A stretch of DNA of 64,000 bases from JAWKWH01 sp963669285 (GTDB taxonomy: Bacteria; Pseudomonadota; Alphaproteobacteria; Rhizobiales; Rhizobiaceae). Below the pieces are notes generated by a model. It ran no database searches and was not told the origin of the DNA. It saw only the letters and a program-made list of their open reading frames with translations. The stretch covers positions 630,952-694,951 of the forward strand of contig CAXXSI010000014.1 in NCBI GenBank assembly GCA_963669285.2, read 5' to 3'. The translations under genes and the position numbers were made by a program. Below are positions 8,845-17,565 of the stretch, piece by piece. The stretch's first letter is position 1. Every line of letters starts with the position of its first letter.

Positions 8845-9926
8845 CCGCTCAACCCCGCGAACAGGGTCGGCATGTCAAGCGGGCGAAAACCATAATGCTT
8901 CAGCCAGCGCACATCGGCATCGAAGAAGGCGCGCAGATCCGGCATACCGTATTTCAGCATGGCGATGCGATCGATGCCGATGCCCCAGGCAAAGCCCTGA
9001 TAGACATCAGGATCGAGCCCGCCAGCGCGCAGCACATTGGGATGCACCATACCGCAGCCAAGAATTTCCATCCAGTCGTCACCCTCGCCGAAGCGCACTT
9101 CGCCCGGTCTGGACCGGTCGCACTTGATGTCGACCTCGAGCGACGGTTCGGTGAACGGGAAGAAGGACGGACGGAAACGCATGGTAACATCCGGCACCTC
9201 GAAGAATGTCCTGCAGAACTCTTCAATGGTCCATTTCAGATGCGCGACGGTCGTGTGCTCGTCGACAACCAACGCCTCGAGCTGATGGAACATCGGCGTG
9301 TGGGTGGCATCGGAATCGCAGCGATAGGTCTTGCCCGGAATGACCACGCGTATCGGCGGTTTCTGTGACTCCATGGTGTGGATCTGAACCGGCGACGTAT
9401 GCGTGCGCAGCAGTTTCGTCTCGCCGTTTTCGTCCTGATCAAAGAAGAACGTATCGTGCATCTCGCGGGCCGGATGGCCATCGGGGAAATTGAGCGCGGT
9501 GAAATTGTAGTAATCGGTCTCGACATCCGGGCCCTCGGCGATGGCAAAACCCATATCGGCGAATATGGCCGTGATCTCGTCGATCACCTGGCTGATCGGA
9601 TGAATGCGACCGGTCATGGTCGGCGCCGGCTGAACCGGCAAGGTGACGTCCAGCTTCTCGGTTTCCAGTCGCGCCTCGATGCCGGCCTCGGCCAGCGCCT
9701 GCTTGCGACCGGCGAGTGCGTCGGCGACCCGGTTCTTCAACCCGTTGAGCGCCGGCCCCATGACCTGACGCTCTTCCGGCGTCATTTTGCCGAGGGTTTT
9801 CATCTTTTCCGAGATCGAGCCCTTTTTGCCAAGGACGGCGACGCGTACGGCCTCGATGGCCTGTTCGTCACCGGCAGCTTCGATGTCGGCGCTGATTGCC
9901 GCTTCAAGTTGTTCCAGTTCGCTCAT
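8841..9926 (-). CDS. pheS: Phenylalanyl-tRNA synthetase alpha subunit
   Basis: A 361-residue catalytic chain of PheRS (class II). The N-terminal coiled coil (about 1-90) is followed by the class II core, with TGRIHPISQV, an HTSPVQ segment (RTHTSPVQIHTME), the motif-2 region (FRPSFFPFTEPSLEVDI) and the motif-3 loop GIGIDRIAMLKYGMPDLR near the C terminus. Length is typical. It lies 92 bases downstream of rplT, with a hairpin terminator or attenuator between. I found no phenylalanine-rich leader peptide in that gap. Confidence 0.98.
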   Translation of the reverse strand: MSELEQLEAAISADIEAAGDEQAIEAVRVAVLGKKGSISEKMKTLGKMTPEERQVMGPALNGLKNRVADALAGRKQALAEAGIEARLETEKLDVTLPVQPAPTMTGRIHPISQVIDEITAIFADMGFAIAEGPDVETDYYNFTALNFPDGHPAREMHDTFFFDQDENGETKLLRTHTSPVQIHTMESQKPPIRVVIPGKTYRCDSDATHTPMFHQLEALVVDEHTTVAHLKWTIEEFCRTFFEVPDVTMRFRPSFFPFTEPSLEVDIKCDRSRPGEVRFGEGDDWMEILGCGMVHPNVLRAGGLDPDVYQGFAWGIGIDRIAMLKYGMPDLRAFFDADVRWLKHYGFRPLDMPTLFAGLSG

Positions 9927-9948
9927 GGTGCTTTCGTTCCGGACAATG

Positions 9949-9980
9949 AAAAACCCGCGCCAGCCCTGCCAGCGCGGGTT
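9949..9980 (-). terminator. Intrinsic terminator or attenuator between rplT and pheS
   Basis: Reading leftward there is AACCCGCGC, an 11-base loop, GCGCGGGTT and then a run of T. This is a good rho-independent hairpin inside the operon, so it probably terminates only part of the transcripts and lowers pheS expression relative to the ribosomal proteins. Confidence 0.75.
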
Positions 9981-10018
9981 CCCGTTACACTACTTTGTTC
10001 GCTTCGGGAAACGCTGGC

Positions 10019-10420
10019 TTAGGCGACAGCGCTTTCAAAAGCATTCGGTGTGGTATCTTTCAGGTAGGCAAGCGCCTTTTTGGCCTGGTCGACCAATGCG
10101 CCAAAAGCCTCCGGCTCGTGGATCGCCATGTCGGACAGAACCTTGCGATCAACCTCGATGCCGGCCTTGTTGAGCCCGTCAATGAAGCGGCCATAGGTCA
10201 GACCGTGCTCGCGGGTTGCGGCATTGATGCGCTGGATCCAAAGCGCGCGGAAATTGCGCTTTTTGGTGCGCCGGTCGCGGGTGGCGTACTGGTTGGATTT
10301 TTCCACCGCCTGCTTGGCGATGCGGATTGTGTTCTTGCGGCGGCCGTAAAAGCCTTTGGCTGCCTTGAGTGTCTTCTTGTGCTTGGCGTGGCTGGTGACG
10401 CCTCTTTTTACGCGGGCCAT
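10019..10420 (-). CDS. rplT: 50S ribosomal protein L20
   Basis: A 133-residue, highly basic protein starting MARVKRGVTSHAKHKKTLKA, the conserved L20 N terminus that threads into 23S rRNA, with WIQRINAATREHGLTYGRFI in the globular part. It is needed early in large-subunit assembly, and in many bacteria it represses its own operon. GGAGATCATGAC precedes the start. It follows rpmI by 44 bases. Confidence 0.98.
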   Translation of the reverse strand: MARVKRGVTSHAKHKKTLKAAKGFYGRRKNTIRIAKQAVEKSNQYATRDRRTKKRNFRALWIQRINAATREHGLTYGRFIDGLNKAGIEVDRKVLSDMAIHEPEAFGALVDQAKKALAYLKDTTPNAFESAVA

Positions 10421-10464
10421 GTCATGATCTCCTGGAAACTGGGTCTATTCGCTGATGTCGAATG

Positions 10465-10665
10465 TCAGAAGCTGTTGGGCAGAAACTTCTTGACGATGCG
10501 GGTGTCGGGTTCGGACAGAACCATCGTGCCGCGTGCATTGCGAATAAACTTGTTGCTGCGCTTGATCATGCCATGCTGCTTGCCGGCAGCCGCAACCTTG
10601 ACCTTGCCGGTCCCGGTGATCTTGAACCGCTTCTTGGCAGCGGATTTGGTCTTCATCTTGGGCAT
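10465..10665 (-). CDS. rpmI: 50S ribosomal protein L35
   Basis: A 66-residue basic protein starting MPKMKTKSAAKKRFKITGTG and ending in the L35-type tail. The start at 10665 has GAGAAGCAAA before it; a longer frame upstream is non-homologous. It is the first gene of the leftward rpmI-rplT-pheS cluster. infC, often found just upstream of rpmI, is instead about 13 kb away. Confidence 0.97.
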   Translation of the reverse strand: MPKMKTKSAAKKRFKITGTGKVKVAAAGKQHGMIKRSNKFIRNARGTMVLSEPDTRIVKKFLPNSF

Positions 10666-10839
10666 TTTGCTTCTCCGTTCTTGTTGCTCACACCTGTCTG
10701 CATATTGCAAACGCTACGCGGAGTGCCGGATATCCGACGGCGGTCGGTTGGACCGCTTCTCGCATCGCTCGATGAACCGTGAGCTTTCAGCTTTAACGAA
10801 CCGCCACGGCATGCCCTGCCGGACGGCTCAAGACGCGGG

Positions 10840-10868
10840 CTTATAACGGGCTTGGCTGAATTGTGCAA
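10840..10868 (-). promoter_or_regulatory. Candidate sigma-70 promoter for rpmI-rplT-pheS
   Basis: Reading leftward: TTGCAC (10868-10863), 17 bases, then TATAAG (10845-10840). The spacing is ideal and the -10 close to consensus; the -35 is weak. It would give a leader of about 165-170 bases before rpmI, long enough for L20-type autogenous control. The rest of the 311-base divergent gap (10666-10976) shows only a small dyad, GACCAT-N6-ATGGTC, at 10904-10921. Confidence 0.45.
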
Positions 10869-10976
10869 TGCCGAAAAAGCAGGTTTGCATTTCGCCTGCC
10901 ATCGACCATGCGCGGATGGTCATAATTACGCCGCAAAACCAAACGCAGAAGCGGGTTTTAAACTTGGAATTGCAAA

Positions 10977-12650
10977 GTGCCCACCCTTCCCGTCTATAAG
11001 CGCCCGCTAATTTCCGATACTTACCTGGCAATCGCGGTGTCGGTCTGGCTGTTCGCCACCGCCAACGCCACATTCTGGGAGAAAGGCGCCGGCTATTTCG
11101 CCGATCACGCATTAACACTTGCGGCGCTCGCAACCGGTCTGATGGCGCTGCACCTTGCCGCCTTTGTTTCTGTGTCGGTGAAGTACGCCATCAAGCCGAT
11201 CTACATTTTCCTCATCCTGACGGCCGCCGCCGCGTCGTGGTACGCCGACACGCTCGGCGTGGTCATCGATCGGAACATGATCGGCAATGCGATGACGACA
11301 ACGGCGAACGAAGCCAAACACCTCGTTACCGCCCGTTTTGTCATACACATGACCGTTTTCGGCCTGCTTCCAACGCTGGCGGTCATCTGGGTCCGCATCG
11401 ACCACAAGCCGATTTTGAAAAAGGTATTCGAGCATCTGCTGATCATCATCCCCTGCCTGCTGATAGCCGGCGGAGTTACCTTTGCGAACTACCGGGACTT
11501 TGCCTCGACCTTCCGCGAACACCGCGATCTCATGGCCAGCCTCAATCCGGTAGCGCCGATCGTGGCCGCCGTGAAATACGGCAAGACATTGGTTGCCGAC
11601 CAGAATGTTGTCGTCAAACCGCTCGGCCTCGATGCCAGGAATGCCGAGCCCGGCTCGCATGTCGACAAACCTCACGTGCTTGTGCTGGTCGTCGGCGAAA
11701 CGGCGCGCGCTCAGGATTTCTCGCTGTTCGGCTATGATCGCGAAACCAATCCGGCGCTTAAGGCGCACGACAATGTGTTTGCCTTCGCCAACACTACCAG
11801 TTGCGGCACGGCAACCGCCGTTTCCCTGCCTTGTATGTTCTCCATCTACAATCGCCCCGAATATAGCGACAGCAAAGCCAGGAGAACCGAGAATCTGATC
11901 GATGTGCTTGGCCACGCCGGTGTTCACACCGAATGGTGGGACAACAATACCGGCAGCAAGGGCGTTGCGTTGCGCACGGTGGAGCGCAATTTCTCCGTTG
12001 GCGACGATCCACGATTCTGCATCAAAAGCGAGTGCCGTGACGACATCCTGGTCGATAGGCTGAAACAGGAATTGCCGAAGATTACGGGCGATACCGTATT
12101 GGTGCTGCACCAGATCGGCAGCCACGGTCCGGCTTACTTCATGCGCTACAGGCAAGAGACGGCGCCTTTCAAGCCTGATTGCCGGTCGGCCGATTTTGCC
12201 GATTGCACCGACGTTGAACTTCGCAATGCCTACGACAACACCATCGCCTACACCGATAAAATCCTGGGCGAGATTATCGATGCGTTGTCAGCCCGAAACG
12301 ACCAAATCATCGGGTCGATGCTCTATATGTCGGACCACGGCGAATCGCTTGGTGAAAACGGACTGTATCTGCACGGTGCGCCATGGTTCATGGCGCCCGA
12401 CGAACAGACCCATATCCCATTCATTGCCTGGTTGTCGCCGGAGTACGTCAAGGAGGAAGAAGTCGACCTTGCCTGTATGCGGGAACACACCGCGGGCCCC
12501 TATTCGCATGACAATTTTTTCCATTCGGTTCTTGGCATCATGGAAGTCAGCACCGGTGTTTACGACCGGACAATGAACGTTTTTTCCGAATGCGGCGAAC
12601 AGGAGACCGCCCAACTACCCCCAACCGACCGGTCGCACCGACAGAATTGA
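10977..12650 (+). CDS. eptA: Lipid A phosphoethanolamine transferase, EptA type
   Basis: A 557-residue inner-membrane enzyme that transfers phosphoethanolamine from phosphatidylethanolamine to lipid A or core sugars, typically lowering binding of cationic peptides. About five transmembrane helices occupy residues 1-190, followed by a periplasmic sulfatase-like domain with VVGETARAQDFSLFGYDR (metal-binding Glu) and the nucleophile region TTSCGTATAVSLPCMFS. SDHGESLGENGLYLHG and IPFIAWLS are conserved family blocks. The first codon appears to be GTG; no better in-frame ATG precedes it. It stands alone, divergent from rpmI. Confidence 0.9.
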   Translation: MPTLPVYKRPLISDTYLAIAVSVWLFATANATFWEKGAGYFADHALTLAALATGLMALHLAAFVSVSVKYAIKPIYIFLILTAAAASWYADTLGVVIDRNMIGNAMTTTANEAKHLVTARFVIHMTVFGLLPTLAVIWVRIDHKPILKKVFEHLLIIIPCLLIAGGVTFANYRDFASTFREHRDLMASLNPVAPIVAAVKYGKTLVADQNVVVKPLGLDARNAEPGSHVDKPHVLVLVVGETARAQDFSLFGYDRETNPALKAHDNVFAFANTTSCGTATAVSLPCMFSIYNRPEYSDSKARRTENLIDVLGHAGVHTEWWDNNTGSKGVALRTVERNFSVGDDPRFCIKSECRDDILVDRLKQELPKITGDTVLVLHQIGSHGPAYFMRYRQETAPFKPDCRSADFADCTDVELRNAYDNTIAYTDKILGEIIDALSARNDQIIGSMLYMSDHGESLGENGLYLHGAPWFMAPDEQTHIPFIAWLSPEYVKEEEVDLACMREHTAGPYSHDNFFHSVLGIMEVSTGVYDRTMNVFSECGEQETAQLPPTDRSHRQN

Positions 12651-12754
12651 TCTCAATCCAGCTAATCGGCCGCGCGCCCGCAGAATAATTCGTGACGCAA
12701 TTTGTGCAGCATCTCGCGGCGCAAAGTGACAGGTTTGCTCAGGAGGATTTGCCC

Positions 12755-14323
12755 ATGAGCGAACCGGTACAGGCAGAGAAGGCTTCGATTGCAGCTCCGA
12801 GACGCGAACGCGGTGGGCGGATGGCCCGGCGCGAAGCGCGTTCCGGCGGACCAACGGCTGTCGGGCGACCATATATCGTCCGCAATATCCCGCCCTACGA
12901 TGTGATGGGCGAGGAAAATCTTGTCCGTATCGAGAAGACGGCGGACCGCATTCTTGCCGAAGTCGGGATCGCATTCCGCGACGATCCGGTTGCCATCGAC
13001 CACTGGAAACGGGCCGGCGCGGATGTGAAGGATGATCTGGTCAAGTTCGAACCCGGCATGCTGCGCGAAATTTTGAAATCGGCTCCCGGCGAATTCACCC
13101 AGATCGCGCGCAATCCAGCCAACAATGTCCGCATTGGCGGCAACAATGTCGTGTTTGCGCCCTCCTATGGTTGTCCGTTCGTCATGGATCTCGACAATGG
13201 CCGCCGCTACGGCACGATCGAGGACTTCGAGAACTTCGTCAAACTGGCACAATCATCACCCTGGCTGCATCATTCCGGCGGTACGATCTGCGAGCCGGTC
13301 GACGTTCCCGTCAACAAACGCCATCTCGACATGGTCTATGCCCATATCCGCTACTCGGACCGGCCGTTCATGGGTTCGGTAACGGCGGAAGAACGGGCGG
13401 AAGATTCCATCGAGATGAGCCGGATCCTGTACGGCGCCGAAACCGTCGAGAACAACTGCGCCGTCATCGGCAATTGCAATGTCAACTCGCCGCTGGTCTG
13501 GGATGCGACCATGACCGGGGCTTTGCGGGCCTATGCGCGGGCTAACCAGTGCACCGTGGTCGTGCCCTTTATCCTTGGCGGCGCCATGGGACCTGTCACC
13601 AATGCCGGCGCGATCGCCCAGTCGCTTGCAGAAGCGATGGCCGGGTGTGCCCTGACGCAACTGGAACGACCCGGAGCACCGGTGGTATTCGGCAATTTTC
13701 TGTCGTCGATGTCGCTGCGATCCGGATCGCCGACCTTCGGCACGCCCGAACCGGCAATCGGCTCGATGGTGATCGGACAACTGGCTCGCCGGCTCGGTCT
13801 TCCGCTCAGGTGCTCGGGCAACTTCACCACGTCGAAACTACCGGACGCGCAAGCGATGAACGAGTCGACGATGTCGATGCTGGCGGCCGTCCACTGCGGC
13901 GCCAATTTCGTTTTGCACTCGGCGGGTTTCCTCGACGGATTGCTGTCGATGTCATACGAGAAATTCATGATGGACGCCGATTTGTGCGGCGCGTTGCACT
14001 CCTATCTCGACGGCGTCAAGATCGACGACAACGAACTGGCGATGGATGCCTTCATCGAATGCGGACCGGGCCAGCACTTCTTCGGCTGCTCGCACACCAT
14101 GGCCAACTACGAGACCGCGTTTTGGGATTCCGAACTTGCCGACAATGAGCCGTTTGAGAAATGGGAAACGGCGGGATCAGAGGATGCGGCGACAAGGGCC
14201 AACAAGCTGTGGAAGAAGAAACTTGCAGAATACGAGGCGCCGCCGCTTGATCCCGGCGTCGACGAAGCGCTGAATGAGTACATAACCAAGAAAAAGTCCT
14301 CCATGGATGATGCCTGGTATTGA
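12755..14323 (+). CDS. Trimethylamine methyltransferase (MttB) family protein, non-pyrrolysine
   Basis: A 522-residue TIM-barrel protein of the MttB superfamily. Conserved stretches include IEKTADRILAEVGIAF at the start of the fold, NNVVFAPSYGCPFVMD, and GALHSYLDGVKIDDNELAMD. The archaeal MttB uses pyrrolysine read from an in-frame TAG; this frame has none, so it belongs with the non-Pyl homologues, some of which demethylate glycine betaine or proline betaine to a corrinoid protein. No corrinoid protein or reactivating ATPase is nearby. The start at 12755 has AGGAGG ahead of it; a further 21 codons upstream are probably untranslated. The flavin oxidoreductase follows after 8 bases. Confidence 0.88.
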   Translation: MSEPVQAEKASIAAPRRERGGRMARREARSGGPTAVGRPYIVRNIPPYDVMGEENLVRIEKTADRILAEVGIAFRDDPVAIDHWKRAGADVKDDLVKFEPGMLREILKSAPGEFTQIARNPANNVRIGGNNVVFAPSYGCPFVMDLDNGRRYGTIEDFENFVKLAQSSPWLHHSGGTICEPVDVPVNKRHLDMVYAHIRYSDRPFMGSVTAEERAEDSIEMSRILYGAETVENNCAVIGNCNVNSPLVWDATMTGALRAYARANQCTVVVPFILGGAMGPVTNAGAIAQSLAEAMAGCALTQLERPGAPVVFGNFLSSMSLRSGSPTFGTPEPAIGSMVIGQLARRLGLPLRCSGNFTTSKLPDAQAMNESTMSMLAAVHCGANFVLHSAGFLDGLLSMSYEKFMMDADLCGALHSYLDGVKIDDNELAMDAFIECGPGQHFFGCSHTMANYETAFWDSELADNEPFEKWETAGSEDAATRANKLWKKKLAEYEAPPLDPGVDEALNEYITKKKSSMDDAWY

Positions 14324-14331
14324 GTACCGCC

Positions 14332-16374
14332 ATGTCAAATGATCCCATCCTTCAACCTTTCCAATTGAAGCACCTGCGGTTGAAAAACCGCATCATGTCG
14401 ACCAGCCACGAGCCGGCCTATGCCGAGGACGGCATGCCGAAAGAGCGCTACCGGCTCTACCACGCCGAAAAGGCGAAAGGCGGCCTGGCGCTGACCATGA
14501 CGGCGGGCTCGGCGATCGTCTCGCGCGACAGCCCGGAGGCGTTTGGCAATCTGCACGCCTACAAGGACGAGATCGTGCCCTGGATGTCGGAGCTCGCCGA
14601 TGCCTGCCACGAGCACGATTGCGCGGTGATGATCCAGCTGACCCATCTTGGTCGTCGAACCAACTGGAACAAGGCTGACTGGCTGCCGGTCGTCGCCGCA
14701 TCTCCGGTGCGTGAACCGGCACACAGATCGTTTCCCAAAGGGGCCGAAGACTGGGACATCGACCGGATCATTTCGGATTACGCCTCGGCCGCCGAACGAA
14801 TGCAGGCCGCCGGCCTCGATGGTATCGAGTTCCAATGTTACGGCCATTTCATGGACAGCTTCTGGTCGCCGGCAACCAACAGACGCGACGACGACTTCAA
14901 TGGCTCTTTGGACAACCGGCTTCGTTTTTCGATGACGGTTCTGGAAGAGACCAGAAAGCGGGTTGGCGAGAAATTCATCATCGGCATGCGCATGGTCGCC
15001 GATGAGGACTGGGAAACCGGATTGTCGCGCGAAGAAGGTGTCGAAATCGCCAAGCGCTTGAAGAATTCCGGTAGAATCGATTTTCTCAACATTATTCGCG
15101 GCCATATCGACACCGATGCGGCCTTGAGCAAGGTTATCCCGATCCACGGAATGGCGGCCTCTCCGCATCTCGATTTTGCCGGCGAGGTGCGTGCGGCCAC
15201 CGACATTCCGGTCTTTCATGCCGCGCGAATTCCCGACATCGCAACCGCGAGGCATGCGATTGCCGAGGGTAAGTTGGACATGGTCGGCATGACCCGCGCC
15301 CACATTGCCGATCCGCATATCGTCAAGAAGGTGATCGAAGGCCGTGAGGACGAAATCCGTCCGTGCGTCGGCGCGACCTATTGCCTTGACCGCATCTACG
15401 AAGGCGGCGGGGCTTTGTGCATCCATAACGCCGCAACCGGCCGCGAGGCCACCTTGTCGCATGTCATCGGCAAGGCGGAAAATGCCGGCAAACGCGTTGT
15501 CGTGGTCGGCGCGGGACCTGCGGGGCTGGAAGCGGCGCGCGTCGCCGCAGAACGCGGGCATAAGGTCACCGTACTGGAAGCCTCATCCAAGGCCGGCGGG
15601 CAGATCGGGCTTGCGGCTCAAAATCCGCGGCGCAAGGAGTTGATCGGCATCGTCGACTGGCGACTGGCCGAACTCGACCGGCTCGGCGTTGAGGTTCGCT
15701 ACGATATCTGGGCCGAGGCAAGCGACGTGCTGGCGCTGGATCCGGACGCGGTGGTGATCGCCACCGGCGGATTGCCGCAAAATCCGGACCTTGAGCAAGG
15801 TGATGACCTTGTCACGTCGAGCTGGGACATCATCTCGGGTTCGGTCAAACCAGCCGAGAACGTGTTGGTCTACGACGACAGCGGGGCGCATCAGGGCATG
15901 ACCGCCGCCGAGATGGTGGCGCGGGCCGGATCCACTCTCGAACTGGTCTCGCCGGAGCGTTTCTTCGCGCCGGATATGGGCGGCCTTAATCACGTTCCCT
16001 ACATGAAATTGTTCCATGAAAAGGGCGTGCGGATCACGATCAACACGCGGCTGCATTCCGTCCGGCGCGACGGCAACCAGCTCGTCGCGGTTCTTTGCTC
16101 CGACTATGCTGATGATTGGCGCGATAAACGTCTTGTCGACCAGATCGTCGTCGAACACGCGACCGCACCGCTCGACGAACTCTATTTCGAGCTCAAGCCG
16201 CTTTCCACGAACCAGGGCGCCGTCGACTATGATGGGCTCGTTGCGGGAGAAAAGGCTTTCGGCAACATCAATGCGGACGGAAAATTCACCCTGTTTCGCA
16301 TCGGCGATGCGGTTGCCGCGCGCAATATCCACGCAGCGATCTATGACGGGGTGAGATACACGCTGGCGATCTAA
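14332..16374 (+). CDS. FMN/FAD oxidoreductase of the TMADH/2,4-dienoyl-CoA reductase family (DgcA-like demethylase)
   Basis: A protein of about 680 residues. The N-terminal Old-Yellow-Enzyme TIM barrel (1-340) starts with the family's opening FQLKHLRLKNRIMSTSHEPA. A cluster motif follows (Cys345, Ala348, Cys351, Cys363), then an FAD domain (VVVVGAGPAGLEAARVAAERG) and an NAD-like domain. The closest functional models are dimethylglycine (DgcA) and N-methylproline demethylases. In trimethylamine dehydrogenase four cysteines hold a 4Fe-4S cluster; here the second is Ala. Translation probably begins at ATG 14332, though an in-frame TTG at 14320 would overlap the mttB-like stop. The two genes form a tight pair. 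Confidence 0.88.
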   Translation: MSNDPILQPFQLKHLRLKNRIMSTSHEPAYAEDGMPKERYRLYHAEKAKGGLALTMTAGSAIVSRDSPEAFGNLHAYKDEIVPWMSELADACHEHDCAVMIQLTHLGRRTNWNKADWLPVVAASPVREPAHRSFPKGAEDWDIDRIISDYASAAERMQAAGLDGIEFQCYGHFMDSFWSPATNRRDDDFNGSLDNRLRFSMTVLEETRKRVGEKFIIGMRMVADEDWETGLSREEGVEIAKRLKNSGRIDFLNIIRGHIDTDAALSKVIPIHGMAASPHLDFAGEVRAATDIPVFHAARIPDIATARHAIAEGKLDMVGMTRAHIADPHIVKKVIEGREDEIRPCVGATYCLDRIYEGGGALCIHNAATGREATLSHVIGKAENAGKRVVVVGAGPAGLEAARVAAERGHKVTVLEASSKAGGQIGLAAQNPRRKELIGIVDWRLAELDRLGVEVRYDIWAEASDVLALDPDAVVIATGGLPQNPDLEQGDDLVTSSWDIISGSVKPAENVLVYDDSGAHQGMTAAEMVARAGSTLELVSPERFFAPDMGGLNHVPYMKLFHEKGVRITINTRLHSVRRDGNQLVAVLCSDYADDWRDKRLVDQIVVEHATAPLDELYFELKPLSTNQGAVDYDGLVAGEKAFGNINADGKFTLFRIGDAVAARNIHAAIYDGVRYTLAI

Positions 16375-16407
16375 AACACCTTCGGGTCATCACATCGGCT
16401 AGGGGCG

Positions 16408-17031
16408 TCACAACAAGCGCCTGATCTGCTTTCTTGTCCGGTTATCGAAACGGCGATGTGCCGAGATGTGCTGCATTTTCAGACTTTTGATCAGCGACCG
16501 GGCCTTGCTTCTCAAAGTCCAACAGCTTTTCTCCGCAGGCAATTTCTGCAGCCTTTGTTTCATAAGCCGTTTGTAGCGTTTGGCGATTTTCACATGCTGC
16601 GCCTCGTGGGCATCAATGACGCGCTCGAAGCGTTTGGCTATGCGCACAACCCTTCTCGGCGTTCCGATTTTACCGTGCCATTGCGGCAGTTTGAGCTTGA
16701 TCCGCAAGCCAACCTCGACCTCGGCAATCCGACAGCGGCCATCGACGCGGCTTGTGCGGTAGCGTGGAAAGAAATCGATGATGCCCAGACCGTAGGCTCG
16801 CCCGGCCCTGGGTGCGTTTCGCTTGACGGATTTTTTCAGCTCGCCATGACTTGCGCCGGAAAACCGATAGTAGCTCTTTTCGACTTTAACGCCCTTGACC
16901 GCAAATCCGCACAGCATCGGCACGGATGCCAATATCGCAATCGATAACAATATTCGCCTGATCACATGCAGGCTGGTCAAGTTCAAATGATTACAAAAGG
17001 TGGCGCTTGGCGCCACAACACTGCCCATCAT
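16408..17031 (-). CDS. DUF922 putative zinc-dependent protease, exported
   Basis: Up to 207 residues. The conserved part is about residues 45-190, with KSYYRFSGASHGELKKSVKR, a DGRCRIAEVEVGLRIKLKLP block and the zincin-like helix VIDAHEAQHVKIAKRY, matching DUF922 proteins annotated as putative Zn-dependent proteases. The hydrophobic segment RRILLSIAILASVPMLCGFA is a signal peptide, so translation more likely begins about 18-23 codons inside the open frame (a TTG or GTG just before this segment) than at the most upstream ATG. The exact start is uncertain. The protein is very basic. Confidence 0.75.
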   Translation of the reverse strand: MMGSVVAPSATFCNHLNLTSLHVIRRILLSIAILASVPMLCGFAVKGVKVEKSYYRFSGASHGELKKSVKRNAPRAGRAYGLGIIDFFPRYRTSRVDGRCRIAEVEVGLRIKLKLPQWHGKIGTPRRVVRIAKRFERVIDAHEAQHVKIAKRYKRLMKQRLQKLPAEKSCWTLRSKARSLIKSLKMQHISAHRRFDNRTRKQIRRLL

Positions 17032-17242
17032 TTACCCGCCCCTGTTGCCCATACCGCCGTCCATCGGTTGTGGAACAGTTTGCGTCATCGGCGCCAATGT
17101 TCCAAGTCGCAGGCGACGAGGGCAGCGCCGGATCGGCGGATTCAGGCGAATTGGTTAACGGAATCGGGCATTTCGTCGATACGGAATCGCCAAAAGCGGG
17201 AGCAATTTGTGGGTGATTCGGCAAAACCGGCTAGATGTTGCC

Positions 17243-17294
17243 GTGAACAAACCGGGAAACTGGCCAGGTCAGTGATTCGTCGACGGTTTGTTCC
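17243..17294 (+). repeat. Diverged direct repeat, copy A
   Basis: A 52-base unit starting GTGAACAAA and ending GTTTGTTCC, with GATTCGTCG inside. It aligns without gaps to 17514-17565 at 42 of 52 identities. CTAGATGTTG (17231-17240) lies two bases in front. Confidence 0.75.
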
Positions 17295-17513
17295 GGCTTT
17301 GGCCAGAAGGTAAACAGAACCGCGCAAATTGCCCTGAAAATTTTAACTGCCTACTAACTTTTCCTAACAAAATCATAATGTTGCTTTTCCCCTATGCTTG
17401 AGGTTCCGGCGCAATCCGCAATTGGTTAACGCTGCGAGCGCAATTTTAGCGAAAGATGAAATATCCGATTCAGGATTTGGTGGTCGCCGATGCCGCCATA
17501 TCAACATCTAGCG

Positions 17514-17565
17514 GTGAACAAAACGGGAAATGCGCCGAGTCAGCGATTCGTCGCCGATTCGTTCC
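17514..17565 (+). repeat. Diverged direct repeat, copy B
   Basis: The second copy of the 52-base unit, offset by exactly 271 bases. Two bases in front lies CAACATCTAG (17502-17511), the exact reverse complement of the decamer in front of copy A. The ATTGGTTAACG blocks at 17150 and 17421 show the same 271-base offset. Confidence 0.75.

Noticed and set aside
9927..10018. Phe leader peptide controlling pheS
   Set aside because: The short gap after rplT encodes no run of Phe codons; only a plain hairpin terminator is present.
10904..10921. Dyad GACCAT-N6-ATGGTC between rpmI and eptA as an operator
   Set aside because: Short arms and no second copy or regulator; mentioned only with the promoter entry.
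12755..14323. Pyrrolysine-containing MttB
   Set aside because: The frame has no in-frame TAG and is open throughout, and no pyl genes are seen.
17060..17220. DnaA boxes TGTGGAACA and TGTGGGTGA
   Set aside because: Only 7 of 9 matches each and not clustered, so not used as evidence for an origin.
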